A stretch of DNA of 52,518 nucleotides from Candidatus Pacearchaeota archaeon (GCA_018303885.1 JAGVXG010000008.1:1-52518); one strand, 5' to 3'. Shown: positions 33,043 to 41,472, counted from the first letter of the stretch. Notes: a model not told the origin generated them from the sequence alone. Numbers and translations: made by a program.

Positions 33043-33693
33043 ATGAAAAAAACAACAAAAACTATCAAGTATGTACTGGCACTTTCCTTAGTTGGAAATC
33101 TTGCTCCATTAGAAAATAATTTTTCTTTACCAAATGAAAATTCTTTGGAAAAGAAAGTTTTAGAATGCTATTCTGAAATTCCTAACCCTGTTGGCCAAAA
33201 TAGCACCGCCAAAAGAAATTACAGTGAAGACGAAATTCTTAAAACTATTAACAATGTCTATAACTGTTTGCCTTCTAAACCAGAATACTTTTCAGAAAAA
33301 TTCATAAAGGAAATGGTGAAAAAGGAATCATCATATAACCCTAGATCAGTTAGTGAAAAAGGAGCTCTTGGTCTTATGCAAATAATGCCAGAAACATGGA
33401 AAGAGCAAACAAAAAGGCTTTACAGAAGAGAACTTTCTTTTGACCTCGCTTTCAATCCAAAAACCAATCTTGAAGTTGGCCTTAGCTATTTGCTGTGGAT
33501 TGACGAATTCTCAAAAAATCGTTATCAAAATTGGGAAAGCCTAAGTGACAAAGAAAAAAGAGAAAAAGTTATGGCCGCATATCACGGCGGTATTTCAAGA
33601 CTTTATTCATTGAATGGGAATATAAATGATATGCCTAGAGCAACTCGTGATTATATTAAGACGATAGAAGCAGGAATGGAAGTTAACGATTAA
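33043..33693 (+). CDS. secreted lytic transglycosylase (SLT domain)
   Basis: The 216-aa protein has an N-terminal basic-hydrophobic signal-like segment (TIKYVLALSLVGNLAPLENN), then an SLT lysozyme-like domain from about residue 80: the catalytic Glu in VKKESSYNPRSVSEKGALGL, MQIMPETWKE, NPKTNLEVGLSYLLWIDEF, and VMAAYHGGISRL. All SLT landmarks are present. Archaea lack murein, so the target is probably bacterial peptidoglycan, or the enzyme is used to open a host or prey wall. A single-gene unit with its own promoter and terminator-like hairpin; likely acquired from bacteria. Confidence 0.85.
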   Translation: MKKTTKTIKYVLALSLVGNLAPLENNFSLPNENSLEKKVLECYSEIPNPVGQNSTAKRNYSEDEILKTINNVYNCLPSKPEYFSEKFIKEMVKKESSYNPRSVSEKGALGLMQIMPETWKEQTKRLYRRELSFDLAFNPKTNLEVGLSYLLWIDEFSKNRYQNWESLSDKEKREKVMAAYHGGISRLYSLNGNINDMPRATRDYIKTIEAGMEVND

Positions 33694-33708
33694 TTACTTC
33701 TGTAGCGC

Positions 33709-33730
33709 CATTCTTCAGAATGACTTTTTA
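33709..33730 (+). terminator. hairpin and T-run after the transglycosylase gene
   Basis: CATTCT-TC-AGAATG is followed by ACTTTTTA, 16 nt after the stop codon. It is a plausible terminator; the tight 2-base loop would force some opening of the stem. Confidence 0.45.
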
Positions 33731-33745
33731 GGCGTTCGCGAATGG

Positions 33746-34351
33746 CTATTTCTGCAACGCCATTCTTCTTTGCCTTTTCGGCTGCTTTGATATCTTAGTT
33801 TGATGCTTCATTGTTTTCGCTGCAACCTTTTCCATTTCTTTGCCGGCTTCGACAACAGAGGCTTTCTTCGACTCGGCTTCGCTAAGACGAGTTTCTTCAT
33901 CGGCTTCCTTTTTCTGCTGTTCTTTTTCTTCTGCGGTTTCTTCGGCTTTTTCAGGCGCTTTTTCTTCCTCAGCTTTCTTTTTGCTGACGACTTCAGAAGC
34001 TTTTTTATCTCTTTTTTCGAGTTTTGTCTTTTTGAATCCCAATTCTTTAGGAAGCTCAAAAAGTTCTACTTTTACTATGTCTCCTTCTTTCCTTGCTTTT
34101 ACTTTAATCCTTGCAGGCGGTTTTCTTATTCCTCTAAACCATACAAATTCGTTCAGATATCTGTCAATTTTAACCTTATTCAAGTCTCCATCACGAATTT
34201 TCATATGTCTTACTAAAAACTCTTTTATTGTTCTTATCGCTTTATTCGCTCTTTTGTATCTTGGAACTTTATTCCAGTTTCTTCTAAGAGGAATTACATA
34301 TTCTCTTTCCATACCACCGACGCTCGATGTTTTTTCTGTTTTGTCAGACAT
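33746..34351 (-). CDS. rpl31e: ribosomal protein L31e with long charged tail
   Basis: Residues ~14-100 are L31e: MEREYVIPLRRNWNKVPRYK, KANRA-type basic helix, NEFVWFRGIRKPPARIKVKA. The remaining ~100 residues are a Lys/Glu/Ala-rich tail (KKKAEEEKAPEKAEETAEEK) ending in basic KQPKRQRRMALQK. Typical archaeal L31e is about 90 aa, so the tail doubles it. It belongs to the 50S subunit near the tunnel exit. Confidence 0.9.
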   Translation of the reverse strand: MSDKTEKTSSVGGMEREYVIPLRRNWNKVPRYKRANKAIRTIKEFLVRHMKIRDGDLNKVKIDRYLNEFVWFRGIRKPPARIKVKARKEGDIVKVELFELPKELGFKKTKLEKRDKKASEVVSKKKAEEEKAPEKAEETAEEKEQQKKEADEETRLSEAESKKASVVEAGKEMEKVAAKTMKHQTKISKQPKRQRRMALQK

Positions 34352-34631
34352 GTTCGTGGGTTTTTTTAGGATTTTTTATTTCTGTTAATTTAATACCTTT
34401 TCTTTTTAATTTTGATTCCAAACCCCTTACTTCACGAGTTCTCCTCGCTCCTATTAAAAATACACCTTTTCCATAGGCTACGCTTTCTCCAGTTCTTAAT
34501 CTGAAAGCTTCAGCGTATGGGCTAATTAAACAAATTGTAGGATTGTGGATTTCTTCTCCTTTAGATTGCAAAAAAGGTCTTAATTTTTCTTTATATTCAA
34601 GTGCTAGTAAATAATAATATATCCCTACCAT
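34344..34631 (-). CDS. hypothetical protein in ribosomal cluster
   Basis: This 95-aa basic protein reads MVGIYYYLLALEYKEKLRPF, FRLRTGESVAYGKGVFLIGA and ends in THEHV. It overlaps L31e by 8 nt and follows the gene at 34633 by one base, so all three are read together. No family is recognised. Confidence 0.55.
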   Translation of the reverse strand: MVGIYYYLLALEYKEKLRPFLQSKGEEIHNPTICLISPYAEAFRLRTGESVAYGKGVFLIGARRTREVRGLESKLKRKGIKLTEIKNPKKTHEHV

Positions 34632-34632
34632 T

Positions 34633-34881
34633 TTAATTCAGGCTCCCTAATTTTAATCCAAGTTTACTTTCTAAATCAGATATAATTTCTTCAGCAAATA
34701 TTTCGTTGACCTCTATCGTGACTATATCTCTTCTATCATGACCGAAATACAGTTCATTGCTTTCTAAATAAAAAAGATTAACGCCTCTCGGATTTTCTAA
34801 TATCCGGCCGCCAGCATTTAATACCGCTTCTTTAAGTTTTTCTCTTTCTTCCCAACTAAAATAAAATCTTTTTTTTACCAT
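34633..34881 (-). CDS. hypothetical protein in ribosomal cluster
   Basis: The 82-aa protein starts MVKKRFYFSWEEREKLKEAV and ends LESKLGLKLGSLN, of alpha/beta type. It lies 3 nt after L39e. Unknown family; the tight spacing with L39e and L31e suggests a translation-linked role or simple hitchhiking. Confidence 0.55.
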   Translation of the reverse strand: MVKKRFYFSWEEREKLKEAVLNAGGRILENPRGVNLFYLESNELYFGHDRRDIVTIEVNEIFAEEIISDLESKLGLKLGSLN

Positions 34882-34884
34882 TTT

Positions 34885-35088
34885 TTATCCGAAATGAGAT
34901 TTTCTTTGTCTCCTTGGTTTAATATGTAACTTTGTGCGCCTCCATGAACGTTTGTGGCGCGTCATGCTTGAAGGATGTACTCTTTTTCCAACACCGTGTT
35001 TTTTCAATACAGCCCAAACAGGCGCCCACTTAGTCTGTCGTGCTTTTACAGCCAGTTTCGCCTTTTTCTGAGGATTTTTTATGCCCAT
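34885..35088 (-). CDS. rpl39e: ribosomal protein L39e
   Basis: The 67-aa, very basic protein has KLAVKARQTKWAPVWAVLKK and RHKRSWRRTKLHIKPRRQRK. The central WxxVWAVLKK-type and SWRRTKL-type segments are those of L39e, which lines the peptide exit tunnel. It is some 15 residues longer than the usual 50. The leader carries a TTTTTGCATTAA element (35126-35142) like that of two surface genes. Confidence 0.82.
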   Translation of the reverse strand: MGIKNPQKKAKLAVKARQTKWAPVWAVLKKHGVGKRVHPSSMTRHKRSWRRTKLHIKPRRQRKSHFG

Positions 35089-35223
35089 TTTATTTAAATG
35101 TTTGAATCGAAGAGTTTATTTTATTATTAATGCAAAAACCATTGGAGTTAAATTTATCTAAGCTTAATCTCGTCTTTATTAACAACTTATTTCTTATTCC
35201 CTTTGGGCTAAATATCTTTACCA

Positions 35224-35655
35224 TCATTTTACCTCCTCCAAAAACCTCTTTCCTTTATCTGTAAGCTGTCTTCCTGGTTTTTTTCCCTTGACGCCTTTAA
35301 CTGTCTTTGCAATTTCTGTAAAACCAGCTTTATCAGACTGCTGTAAAATCACGCGAATTATCTTTCCGCCGGCTTTTCTGAATTCCTCTGGACGCACACC
35401 ACGTTTTTTCTTGCTTCCGTAACGCGTCCTTAGCCGGCTAACACCAACAATTTTCTTTTTGTAAATCTGTCTCAGAATGCTCGCAGCCCTTTTATACCAG
35501 AAATCTTGATCATCTATTGGCCTGGATTTTCCTGGCCCGGATTTTACAAATTCAACCCAACCTGGTTTTTTAAACTCTGGAACATTTTTCAAAGCTTCTG
35601 CTAACTTTAAATTGTACTCTCCAGAACCTAATTCATAAACAGGATTTTTTTCCAT
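35224..35655 (-). CDS. rps19e: ribosomal protein S19e
   Basis: The 143-aa protein has DDQDFWYKRAASILRQIYKK, VGVSRLRTRYGSKKKRGVRP and AGGKIIRVILQQSDKAG, diagnostic of S19e. It is a 30S maturation protein of archaea and eukaryotes. Length is normal. It begins the leftward ribosomal cluster and its leader holds two hairpins. Confidence 0.94.
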   Translation of the reverse strand: MEKNPVYELGSGEYNLKLAEALKNVPEFKKPGWVEFVKSGPGKSRPIDDQDFWYKRAASILRQIYKKKIVGVSRLRTRYGSKKKRGVRPEEFRKAGGKIIRVILQQSDKAGFTEIAKTVKGVKGKKPGRQLTDKGKRFLEEVK

Positions 35656-35670
35656 TTCGTTCTTATAGCT

Positions 35671-35704
35671 ACGCTTTTCAGCGTTAGAATCGTATTAAAC
35701 GATT
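35671..35704 (-). promoter_or_regulatory. two hairpins in the S19e leader
   Basis: ACGCT-TTTC-AGCGT (35671-35684) and AATCGT-ATTAA-ACGATT (35688-35704) occupy most of the short leader between the TTTATAAA box (about 35731-35738) and the ATG. They are a possible site for autogenous control. Confidence 0.4.
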
Positions 35705-35753
35705 AAGCTAAATTCACACAGAAATGTTAGTTTATAAATCTTGTTGGATTTGT

Positions 35754-36059
35754 TTATGTTGTTTTAACATTTAGTTTTGTCACTCTTCTTGTATTTAACC
35801 TTGATTCAAGGAGGATAGATGTAATTGAGGACATCTCTCCTAGCACAGAAGAATCTCCAATAATTTTAAGGATGCCGGTTCCACTATCCAGGTTTGCAAC
35901 TATGACTTCCCCAAAAACTTCTTTATTTATGTAATAATAATTTCCAATTTCAGAGAATCTCGTGGCCATTTTTCTAGAGCATAATCCTTCTAAATAACGC
36001 TTAACTGCTCGATATTCCCTCCTTCCTAGTTCGTATTCTCTAAGTTCCTCGTTTGCCAT
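35754..36059 (-). CDS. hypothetical protein
   Basis: The 101-aa protein starts MANEELREYELGRREYRAVK, has a Cys (GLCSRK) and a beta-rich end (VLGEMSSITSILLESRLNTR). No family is recognised. Its first 34 nt overlap the end of the upstream gene, indicating a coupled pair. Confidence 0.5.
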   Translation of the reverse strand: MANEELREYELGRREYRAVKRYLEGLCSRKMATRFSEIGNYYYINKEVFGEVIVANLDSGTGILKIIGDSSVLGEMSSITSILLESRLNTRRVTKLNVKTT

Positions 36060-36403
36060 GGAAAAATCATCGTCCTACCATGTCCAGGTATGTAAAAATC
36101 AGGATGAGCATAAACTTCTAATTGTGATTTTATTTCTCTTAATTCATTTAGGGGGATTATTGTATCATTTCTGATAGCTCCAGGAGAAAGAACAAGATTA
36201 TATGCATAAGTTCCATCTTCATTCTTGCCATACCTGTACTGCAAAGTTGTGCCTGTTTTTTTCATTAGTTCGTCTATCTCTGTTTTGATTTCCGAAATTG
36301 GGTCTTTTTCTTCAATAGGATTAATCTCCCTAACTACTTTATCTAAGCCAGCTAAACTTACCATCCAAAATGCTGAGCTTCTAAAAAATTCCCTTCTTTC
36401 CAT
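36026..36403 (-). CDS. hypothetical protein with RR-type signal-like start
   Basis: I prefer ATG 36403 (125 aa), giving MERREFFRSSAFWMVSLAGL: a twin Arg followed by FF and a short hydrophobic stretch, which resembles a Tat signal. The rest (ISEIKTEIDELMKKTGTTLQ, GPIR-like loops, PGHGRTMIFPWQ) is unassigned. The hydrophobic part is short, so export is uncertain. Confidence 0.5.
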   Translation of the reverse strand: MERREFFRSSAFWMVSLAGLDKVVREINPIEEKDPISEIKTEIDELMKKTGTTLQYRYGKNEDGTYAYNLVLSPGAIRNDTIIPLNELREIKSQLEVYAHPDFYIPGHGRTMIFPWQTRNLENTN

Positions 36404-36458
36404 AGCATTTCTCACAAGTATTTACTTTAAATTAATTTATGTTATATGAAATAACACA

Positions 36459-36701
36459 CTATCTCATGTTTCTTCGCCACTTCTTCAGGAAAAGCGTGAA
36501 TCCTAGTCTTTTTGCCGTGTAATTTTTTCCTAAACCTTCCAAGATTTCTTCTGTAATCTTTTTCATTTCAGCCTTGTCCCTTGTTGCGCTCTTTAAAATA
36601 GAAACTTTAACATCATCATGATTTTTGAAATGTCCTCTTAGAGTTTCAATAAATTTTTCAGTTACTTTATTTTTTCCAAGCTGAATTTGACTTTGTGTCA
36701 T
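36459..36701 (-). CDS. YhbY/CRM-domain RNA-binding protein
   Basis: The 80-aa protein reads IQLGKNKVTEKFIETLRGHF, DDVKVSILKSATRDKAEMKK and LGFTLFLKKWRR, aligned by eye with the CRM fold of YhbY (IGKNGLT, IKVK, GRTLVLYR). Such proteins bind pre-ribosomes. It lies 2 nt after the kinase-like gene. Confidence 0.75.
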   Translation of the reverse strand: MTQSQIQLGKNKVTEKFIETLRGHFKNHDDVKVSILKSATRDKAEMKKITEEILEGLGKNYTAKRLGFTLFLKKWRRNMR

Positions 36702-36703
36702 GA

Positions 36704-37249
36704 TTATTTGGATTCATTTAGCCTTTTTAAAATCATTTCTAATGCAGAATCAATTCCTAGAAAATCATGATAAGGAATTTGTCTTCTTTTCAGTTCTTCT
36801 GTGATTAACCCGTCAATTTGTCTTTGAAATTCTCTATCCATGGCCCTTACGCCGTCATGTTTTAAATAATTCCCATTCAAAGGAACTCTAAAAATAAAAT
36901 CATAAGACTTAGCATGTCTATTAACAATTGGATCAAGATCGGCATCATAACCAAATTTATTTACACGATATAGATAATTACAAAGGCCTATTCTATCACA
37001 AATTAATACTTCAACATCCGGCCTTAATTCTTTAATTTCAATTTCATCCCTAATCTGAGTATATAAAATCCAATCCTGCGCCCCTCTAGTTGTTTCTTCA
37101 TTTAGTTTAAAACCTTTTTGCCTGGCCTCTCTTGCTACCTCACCAAGATATTCGGCATTAACATCTCTTTTTTTTAATCCAAAAATCAATTCATGGCAGA
37201 CTGTTGTTTTCCCGGCTCCATGAGTCCCTGTTATTCCTACTTTTATCAT
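36704..37249 (-). CDS. P-loop AAA-type ATPase/kinase (NadR-like)
   Basis: The 181-aa P-loop NTPase has Walker A VGITGTHGAGKTTVCHEL, a Walker B-like VLICDRIGLCNYLYRV, and ARxxR-like RAMDREFQRQIDGLI. It resembles AAA_28/NadR-type nucleoside or nicotinamide-riboside kinases, but the substrate is unclear. It lies 4 nt after the NFACT-R gene. Confidence 0.75.
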   Translation of the reverse strand: MIKVGITGTHGAGKTTVCHELIFGLKKRDVNAEYLGEVAREARQKGFKLNEETTRGAQDWILYTQIRDEIEIKELRPDVEVLICDRIGLCNYLYRVNKFGYDADLDPIVNRHAKSYDFIFRVPLNGNYLKHDGVRAMDREFQRQIDGLITEELKRRQIPYHDFLGIDSALEMILKRLNESK

Positions 37250-37253
37250 TCTC

Positions 37254-37610
37254 TCAAAATTTAATGATATCTTCTTTTTTAACTTTTATTATGCTGAATT
37301 TTTTTACTCCAAAACTTCCTATTTTCATTTCTTTTGTTTTAAAGATGTCTTTTCCTTTAAATCTATGAACAATAACATCTCTTTTGTTTTTTTTCCAGTT
37401 TCTGCTGTACTTTGCACAAAAAATTGCGGCAATCTTAATATCTTCTTTTTTTGGCTTCCCTTTTATGTTAACAAACGGGCTTCCAGGTGCTTCTGTATGA
37501 AAAACTTCCTCGTTTTCTCCAGCCTCCTTTACTAATTCCTCATTACTTTCTTCATCTTTCCCTGCCAGAATCCTAATTCCAGATTTTGTAATAAACTCTC
37601 TAAAATTCAT
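37254..37610 (-). CDS. NFACT-R (DUF814) RNA-binding domain protein
   Basis: The 118-aa protein reads REFITKSGIRILAGKDEESN, EEVFHTEAPGSPFVNIKGKP and IFCAKYSRNWKKNKRDVIVH. These match the stand-alone NFACT-R domain, related to the C-terminal domain of Rqc2/RqcH ribosome-quality-control proteins. It binds RNA. It begins a translation-linked minus-strand operon. Confidence 0.8.
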   Translation of the reverse strand: MNFREFITKSGIRILAGKDEESNEELVKEAGENEEVFHTEAPGSPFVNIKGKPKKEDIKIAAIFCAKYSRNWKKNKRDVIVHRFKGKDIFKTKEMKIGSFGVKKFSIIKVKKEDIIKF

Positions 37611-37683
37611 GCAAGAAAATACAAAGCTATCTTTTTATAATTTGCTAGAAACTTTTATTAATAAAGTTTCAGTGTTTAATACC

Positions 37684-38817
37684 ATGATACACACAATCGG
37701 AAATTTCTTCGGCTTTTTTAAGAACCGAGAGCTTAATGAACTGTATGTTAGCATTTCGATAAGGGCTTTTGCAATTTCCCTTATCGGCGTTTTTGTTCCG
37801 GTATATTTTTATTTGATTGGTTACCCCCTAATTTCTATATTCTTTTTTTATATGCTTCACAGCCTGGCTCATATAGCATTTTCTGTACCAGTTGCAAAGA
37901 TTTCATCAAGATTTGGAATAAAACATTCGATATTGTTTAGCATACCTTCTCTGATCATTTTCTTCTTTCTCCTCTACTCTATCGAGATTTTTAGCTGGCC
38001 TTTAGCTCTTCTTGCTATTTTCTCTGGATTAAGCACCTCGATGTTTTGGATACCTTACCATATTGAATTCGCCAAGTTCAGCGATAGAAAAAACAGGGGA
38101 AAAGAAATTGGTTTCTCTGCAGTAATTGCCTCTCTTTTCAGTATTCTTGGACCAGTTTTAGGGGGAATTTTCCTTACTATCTTTGGTTTCAAGATTTTAT
38201 TCATGGTTGTCTCTGCTCTTTTGTTTTTATCTGTAATTCCTTTATTTTTTTCAAAAGAAGTTCATGAGCCTGTTCCCCTTTCATTAAGCAGATTTTTTAA
38301 AGGCCAGAAAATAACAGATATTTTAAGCTTTTTAGGGCACGGGATAGAAAACAAACTAGGTACTATTGTTTGGCCCCTCTTCATTTTCATATTTATTTTA
38401 GGTGAAAAATACACTTCCCTTGGAATTGTAGCTTCTTTGGCTGTTGGAATGGCATTTTTATCTACTATTTTTGTCAGCAGATTCTCAGATCTTTACAGAA
38501 AAACTGTTCTTAAAATAGGTTCTGTATTTAATGCGGTTATTTGGGTAGCAAAGTCATTTATCGTTACTCCACTTCAGGTTTTTGTGGCCGGAGCTTTCTA
38601 CGGAGTCTCTCAAACGGCAATGCACATCTCTTTTGATGCAATAACCTACGACAAAGCCAAGAAAAATAACCTAGTTAAAATTATTCTAGAAAGAGAAATT
38701 TATCATCACATAGGTGTTCTTATACTATTCTTGATTTTGATATTTTTTACAGAATCTTTAACTGAAATTTTCAGATATGCTGGATCTCTATCAAGTCTTA
38801 TGAGATTTTTCTTCTAA
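37684..38817 (+). CDS. MFS transporter
   Basis: I prefer ATG 37684 (377 aa) to 37609, since a TTTTTATAATTT box at about 37630 is placed for this start and the earlier ATG overlaps the divergent gene. About 11-12 TM helices, with the MFS motif-A-like KISSRFGIKHSILFSIPSLI and a second SRFSDLYRKTVLKIG. The substrate is unknown. The end overlaps the convergent NUDIX gene by 20 nt. Confidence 0.8.
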   Translation: MIHTIGNFFGFFKNRELNELYVSISIRAFAISLIGVFVPVYFYLIGYPLISIFFFYMLHSLAHIAFSVPVAKISSRFGIKHSILFSIPSLIIFFFLLYSIEIFSWPLALLAIFSGLSTSMFWIPYHIEFAKFSDRKNRGKEIGFSAVIASLFSILGPVLGGIFLTIFGFKILFMVVSALLFLSVIPLFFSKEVHEPVPLSLSRFFKGQKITDILSFLGHGIENKLGTIVWPLFIFIFILGEKYTSLGIVASLAVGMAFLSTIFVSRFSDLYRKTVLKIGSVFNAVIWVAKSFIVTPLQVFVAGAFYGVSQTAMHISFDAITYDKAKKNNLVKIILEREIYHHIGVLILFLILIFFTESLTEIFRYAGSLSSLMRFFF

Positions 38818-39265
38818 CTGGCCACGCTTGGACAGTTGTTTTTAGCCAATCATTGACTATTTTCAGAGATTTTTTTTGATTTGGAAATTTTAACATTTTA
38901 TATGCTTTAAAAAAACCAGTCCACTTAAAGCCAATGTGCTCTCTTTTATCTATTTTTACTTTTCCTTGCTTAACTTGGGCAGAATAAAGATAAAATTCCT
39001 GTCCATCAAAGCCAAACCTATCTGATAAGTTTTTTTTATAACGATAACTTCCAGAGAAATTAAATCTTTTGAGGCTTAATGGTTTCAAGCCTGTTTCTTC
39101 GAAAACTTCACGCTTCGCGGCGTTTTTTTCAATCTCGTTCTTCTCAATACCACCTTTAGGAAATTCCCAGCCTCTCCAATGAAGCCTTCTTTTCAGAAGA
39201 AGATACCTAACCTCCACATTTGTTTTGGCGTAGACAACGATAAATACTGATTTTCTATATCTCAT
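38798..39265 (-). CDS. NUDIX hydrolase
   Basis: The 155-aa protein has the Nudix box GGIEKNEIEKNAAKREVFEE followed by TG, complete with catalytic EExGE-type Glu residues, and RWGWEFPKGG-like WRGWEFPKGG just before it. It resembles Ap4A-type or RppH-type hydrolases. It is the last gene of the cysS-RuBisCO run. The terminal residues VQAWPVRRK are encoded by a hairpin, AACTG/CAGTT. Confidence 0.88.
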   Translation of the reverse strand: MRYRKSVFIVVYAKTNVEVRYLLLKRRLHWRGWEFPKGGIEKNEIEKNAAKREVFEETGLKPLSLKRFNFSGSYRYKKNLSDRFGFDGQEFYLYSAQVKQGKVKIDKREHIGFKWTGFFKAYKMLKFPNQKKSLKIVNDWLKTTVQAWPVRRKIS

Positions 39266-39902
39266 TTTTATTTTTTAGTATCAAAGCTATAATAAACCAA
39301 ATAACAAGAACAGTTACCAAAATATAGGGGGTTTCTGCGCCTTTCGTTAGTATTGGTTTTAATTGATAAAATAGGTATGCCAATAAAAATCCATAGGGGA
39401 TAAGAATTAACGGGATAAAGATTACTTTCCAGGGGCTTTCTTTTTTTAATCCAAGATTAAAAAAATAAAATGCAAGAGAATTAGGATGCAATGCCGATAA
39501 AACAAGACCGCTAGAAATTTTTCTTTCTTTCTCAAGTTCTTTTTTCTCTCTTAAATTTTTTGATATGATGTATCTCCCTAAAACATAATTTACTAAAGAA
39601 ACCAAAGATAGCGCTAAGGCAACAACAACGCTTATACTAAGAAAACTGATAAGTTTTCCGTCTGAGAATAACACAACGAAAAGAATTATGAAAGAACCAG
39701 CAAAGTAAAGCCCGACATATACTAATCCTTCAAAAAATGCAGCCACAAATAATCCAATAAGCCCATAACTAGTGTATAAATTCTCCAGTATTTTTATTGC
39801 TTCATCAGGCTGCGGAAATATTCCAATTTGGACAAATATTACTGCAAGAAAATAGAATACAATCGCGCTTAAAGGAAGTAATGGGATTTTAAATTTCATC
39901 AT
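39255..39902 (-). CDS. DedA/VTT-like membrane protein
   Basis: The 215-aa protein has about six hydrophobic helices. YGLIGLFVAAFFEGLVYVGL looks like the VTT/DedA re-entrant region, followed by GSFIILFVVLF and VNYVLGRYIISKNLREKK. DedA relatives move lipids or maintain membrane potential. It overlaps both neighbours by 11-14 nt. Confidence 0.65.
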   Translation of the reverse strand: MMKFKIPLLPLSAIVFYFLAVIFVQIGIFPQPDEAIKILENLYTSYGLIGLFVAAFFEGLVYVGLYFAGSFIILFVVLFSDGKLISFLSISVVVALALSLVSLVNYVLGRYIISKNLREKKELEKERKISSGLVLSALHPNSLAFYFFNLGLKKESPWKVIFIPLILIPYGFLLAYLFYQLKPILTKGAETPYILVTVLVIWFIIALILKNKNEI

Positions 39903-40161
39903 TTTCTTTGATCTCTTTGATTGGTTCTACCGCTTCTCTTGTTATTACCATAATTGCCAATACAGAAAGAATTGTGATAATTAGGGCACTGATAACTTTT
40001 CCTTCTACAGGACTTAAGCCGGTTATTTTACTCAGATATTCTTGGATAACATCTTTCCAAGCCAAGGCAACAATAAGACCAAAAGCTGCAACAATCGCAG
40101 AGCTAATAGACTTTTTGAATTCTAAATTAAATTTCTTTGCAGATTCTACTACTCTTTTCAT
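39889..40161 (-). CDS. DUF5654 membrane protein
   Basis: The 90-aa protein has ISSAIVAAFGLIVALAWKDV and a second helix ALIITILSVLAIMVITREAV. The AFGLxxALAW motif is that of DUF5654, common in DPANN. Function unknown. It follows the RuBisCO gene by 9 nt. Confidence 0.75.
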   Translation of the reverse strand: MKRVVESAKKFNLEFKKSISSAIVAAFGLIVALAWKDVIQEYLSKITGLSPVEGKVISALIITILSVLAIMVITREAVEPIKEIKENDEI

Positions 40162-40170
40162 TTTTTATTT

Positions 40171-41472
40171 TTACTTCGGCTTAAGTCTTCCCCATTTTTC
40201 AAGAGCTTCTCTCAACTCTTTATTTTTCTTTGCAAATTCCTCAAGAGATATTTTTTTCTTTGTCGCTTCTAACGCCTGCATTGTTGCTTTTGCTCCAGCA
40301 CGCGTACCATGTGGATGTCCATGAATTCCTCCCGAAACCAAAAGAACAATATCTTTTCCATATATGTCCATTTCATCTGGAATTAAGCCTGGGTGAACAC
40401 CCCCAGAAGAAACCGGAAACGCCGGTTTTGTGTTTCCCCAATTTTGTTCAAGTAAAAATCCTTTTTTTGGTGCAACCCGCGCCTCTCTTAAAGTATCGGC
40501 AATCGCGGTTACTTCTTCTCTTGAACCAACGAGTTTTCCTACTGCTGTTCCAGAATGAATTTGATCAACCCCAATCATTCTCATAGTCTTGGCCAAAAAT
40601 TGCATTGAAATTCCATGGCGCGGATTCCTATCGAAAGAAGCATGCATTGCCCTATGTGCATGAATCGCCATTCCATAATCTCCCAATGTTTTTCTTAGGG
40701 TTTGCGTGGCTGCGGTTCCGCAAACAACCACATCAATCATAGCATATTTCCATCCATGTTCATGTAAAAACTTTGCGCGTTTTTCCATTTCTTTTGTTTC
40801 TGCGGTAATATTCAGCAAAGCATCCTTAACTTCTCCTGTTTCTTTTTCTGCTCTGTCTCTGAGTTTTGTCATAAGGGAAACACGTTTGTAAAAATTATTG
40901 AAACTCTGGCTTGTTAAATTTTCATCGTCTTTAACAAGGTCAAAACCACCGAGCCATGTTTCATAGCCAATTTTTGCATGCTCTTCTGCAGAAAATCCGA
41001 CTTTTGGTTTTGGAACAGCTCCTGTTAAAGGTCTATCATAAACTTTAAAGTATTTTCTTAATCCTTGAATACCAAGATTAGGTCCCTGAAAGCCCTTTAG
41101 ATACTCTTTTGGCAAAGAAACATCAACAAGTCTCAAATTTTTCAAAGCTTTCATTCCGAAAATGTTTCCCGCAATTCCGCTGAGAAGCTGTGGCATGTTT
41201 CCAGCTTCCCAAAGTCCAAGAGGATAAGCCACATAAACAAAGTTCCCTTCAATTTTGTATGCCGTCGCCATCAGACCTTTCATTCTCGATGGCAATGTGA
41301 AGAGTGTTGTCCACGTGCCTGTTGAACTTTCAGAAGCAATTCTTCCTATCGCCTCTTTAACAGACATTCCTTTTTCTGGCTCAAAATAAAACAAAACCTT
41401 TAAGTCTGTTTTCTTAGGCTTGTAACTTAAATCAACAAATTCATCATACCACTCTACTTTTTTTTCTGGCAT
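40171..41472 (-). CDS. rbcL: ribulose-bisphosphate carboxylase, form III large chain
   Basis: The 433-aa protein has the active-site sequence GGFDLVKDDENLTSQSFNNF with the carbamylated Lys and metal ligands, PLTGAVPKPKVGFS, the MHASFDRNPRHG loop, and loop 6 IHSGTAVGKLVG. The C-terminal GGIHGHPHGTRAGAKATMQA is archaeal. Form III enzymes work in AMP/nucleoside recycling, turning RuBP and CO2 into 3-phosphoglycerate; no AMP phosphorylase or R15P isomerase is in this window. It is in a run with cysS. Confidence 0.95.
   Translation of the reverse strand: MPEKKVEWYDEFVDLSYKPKKTDLKVLFYFEPEKGMSVKEAIGRIASESSTGTWTTLFTLPSRMKGLMATAYKIEGNFVYVAYPLGLWEAGNMPQLLSGIAGNIFGMKALKNLRLVDVSLPKEYLKGFQGPNLGIQGLRKYFKVYDRPLTGAVPKPKVGFSAEEHAKIGYETWLGGFDLVKDDENLTSQSFNNFYKRVSLMTKLRDRAEKETGEVKDALLNITAETKEMEKRAKFLHEHGWKYAMIDVVVCGTAATQTLRKTLGDYGMAIHAHRAMHASFDRNPRHGISMQFLAKTMRMIGVDQIHSGTAVGKLVGSREEVTAIADTLREARVAPKKGFLLEQNWGNTKPAFPVSSGGVHPGLIPDEMDIYGKDIVLLVSGGIHGHPHGTRAGAKATMQALEATKKKISLEEFAKKNKELREALEKWGRLKPK

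Noticed and set aside
33800-34388. 138- and 182-aa plus-strand ORFs and the 83-aa minus-strand ORF
   Set aside because: They mirror the low-complexity Lys/Glu tail of L31e.
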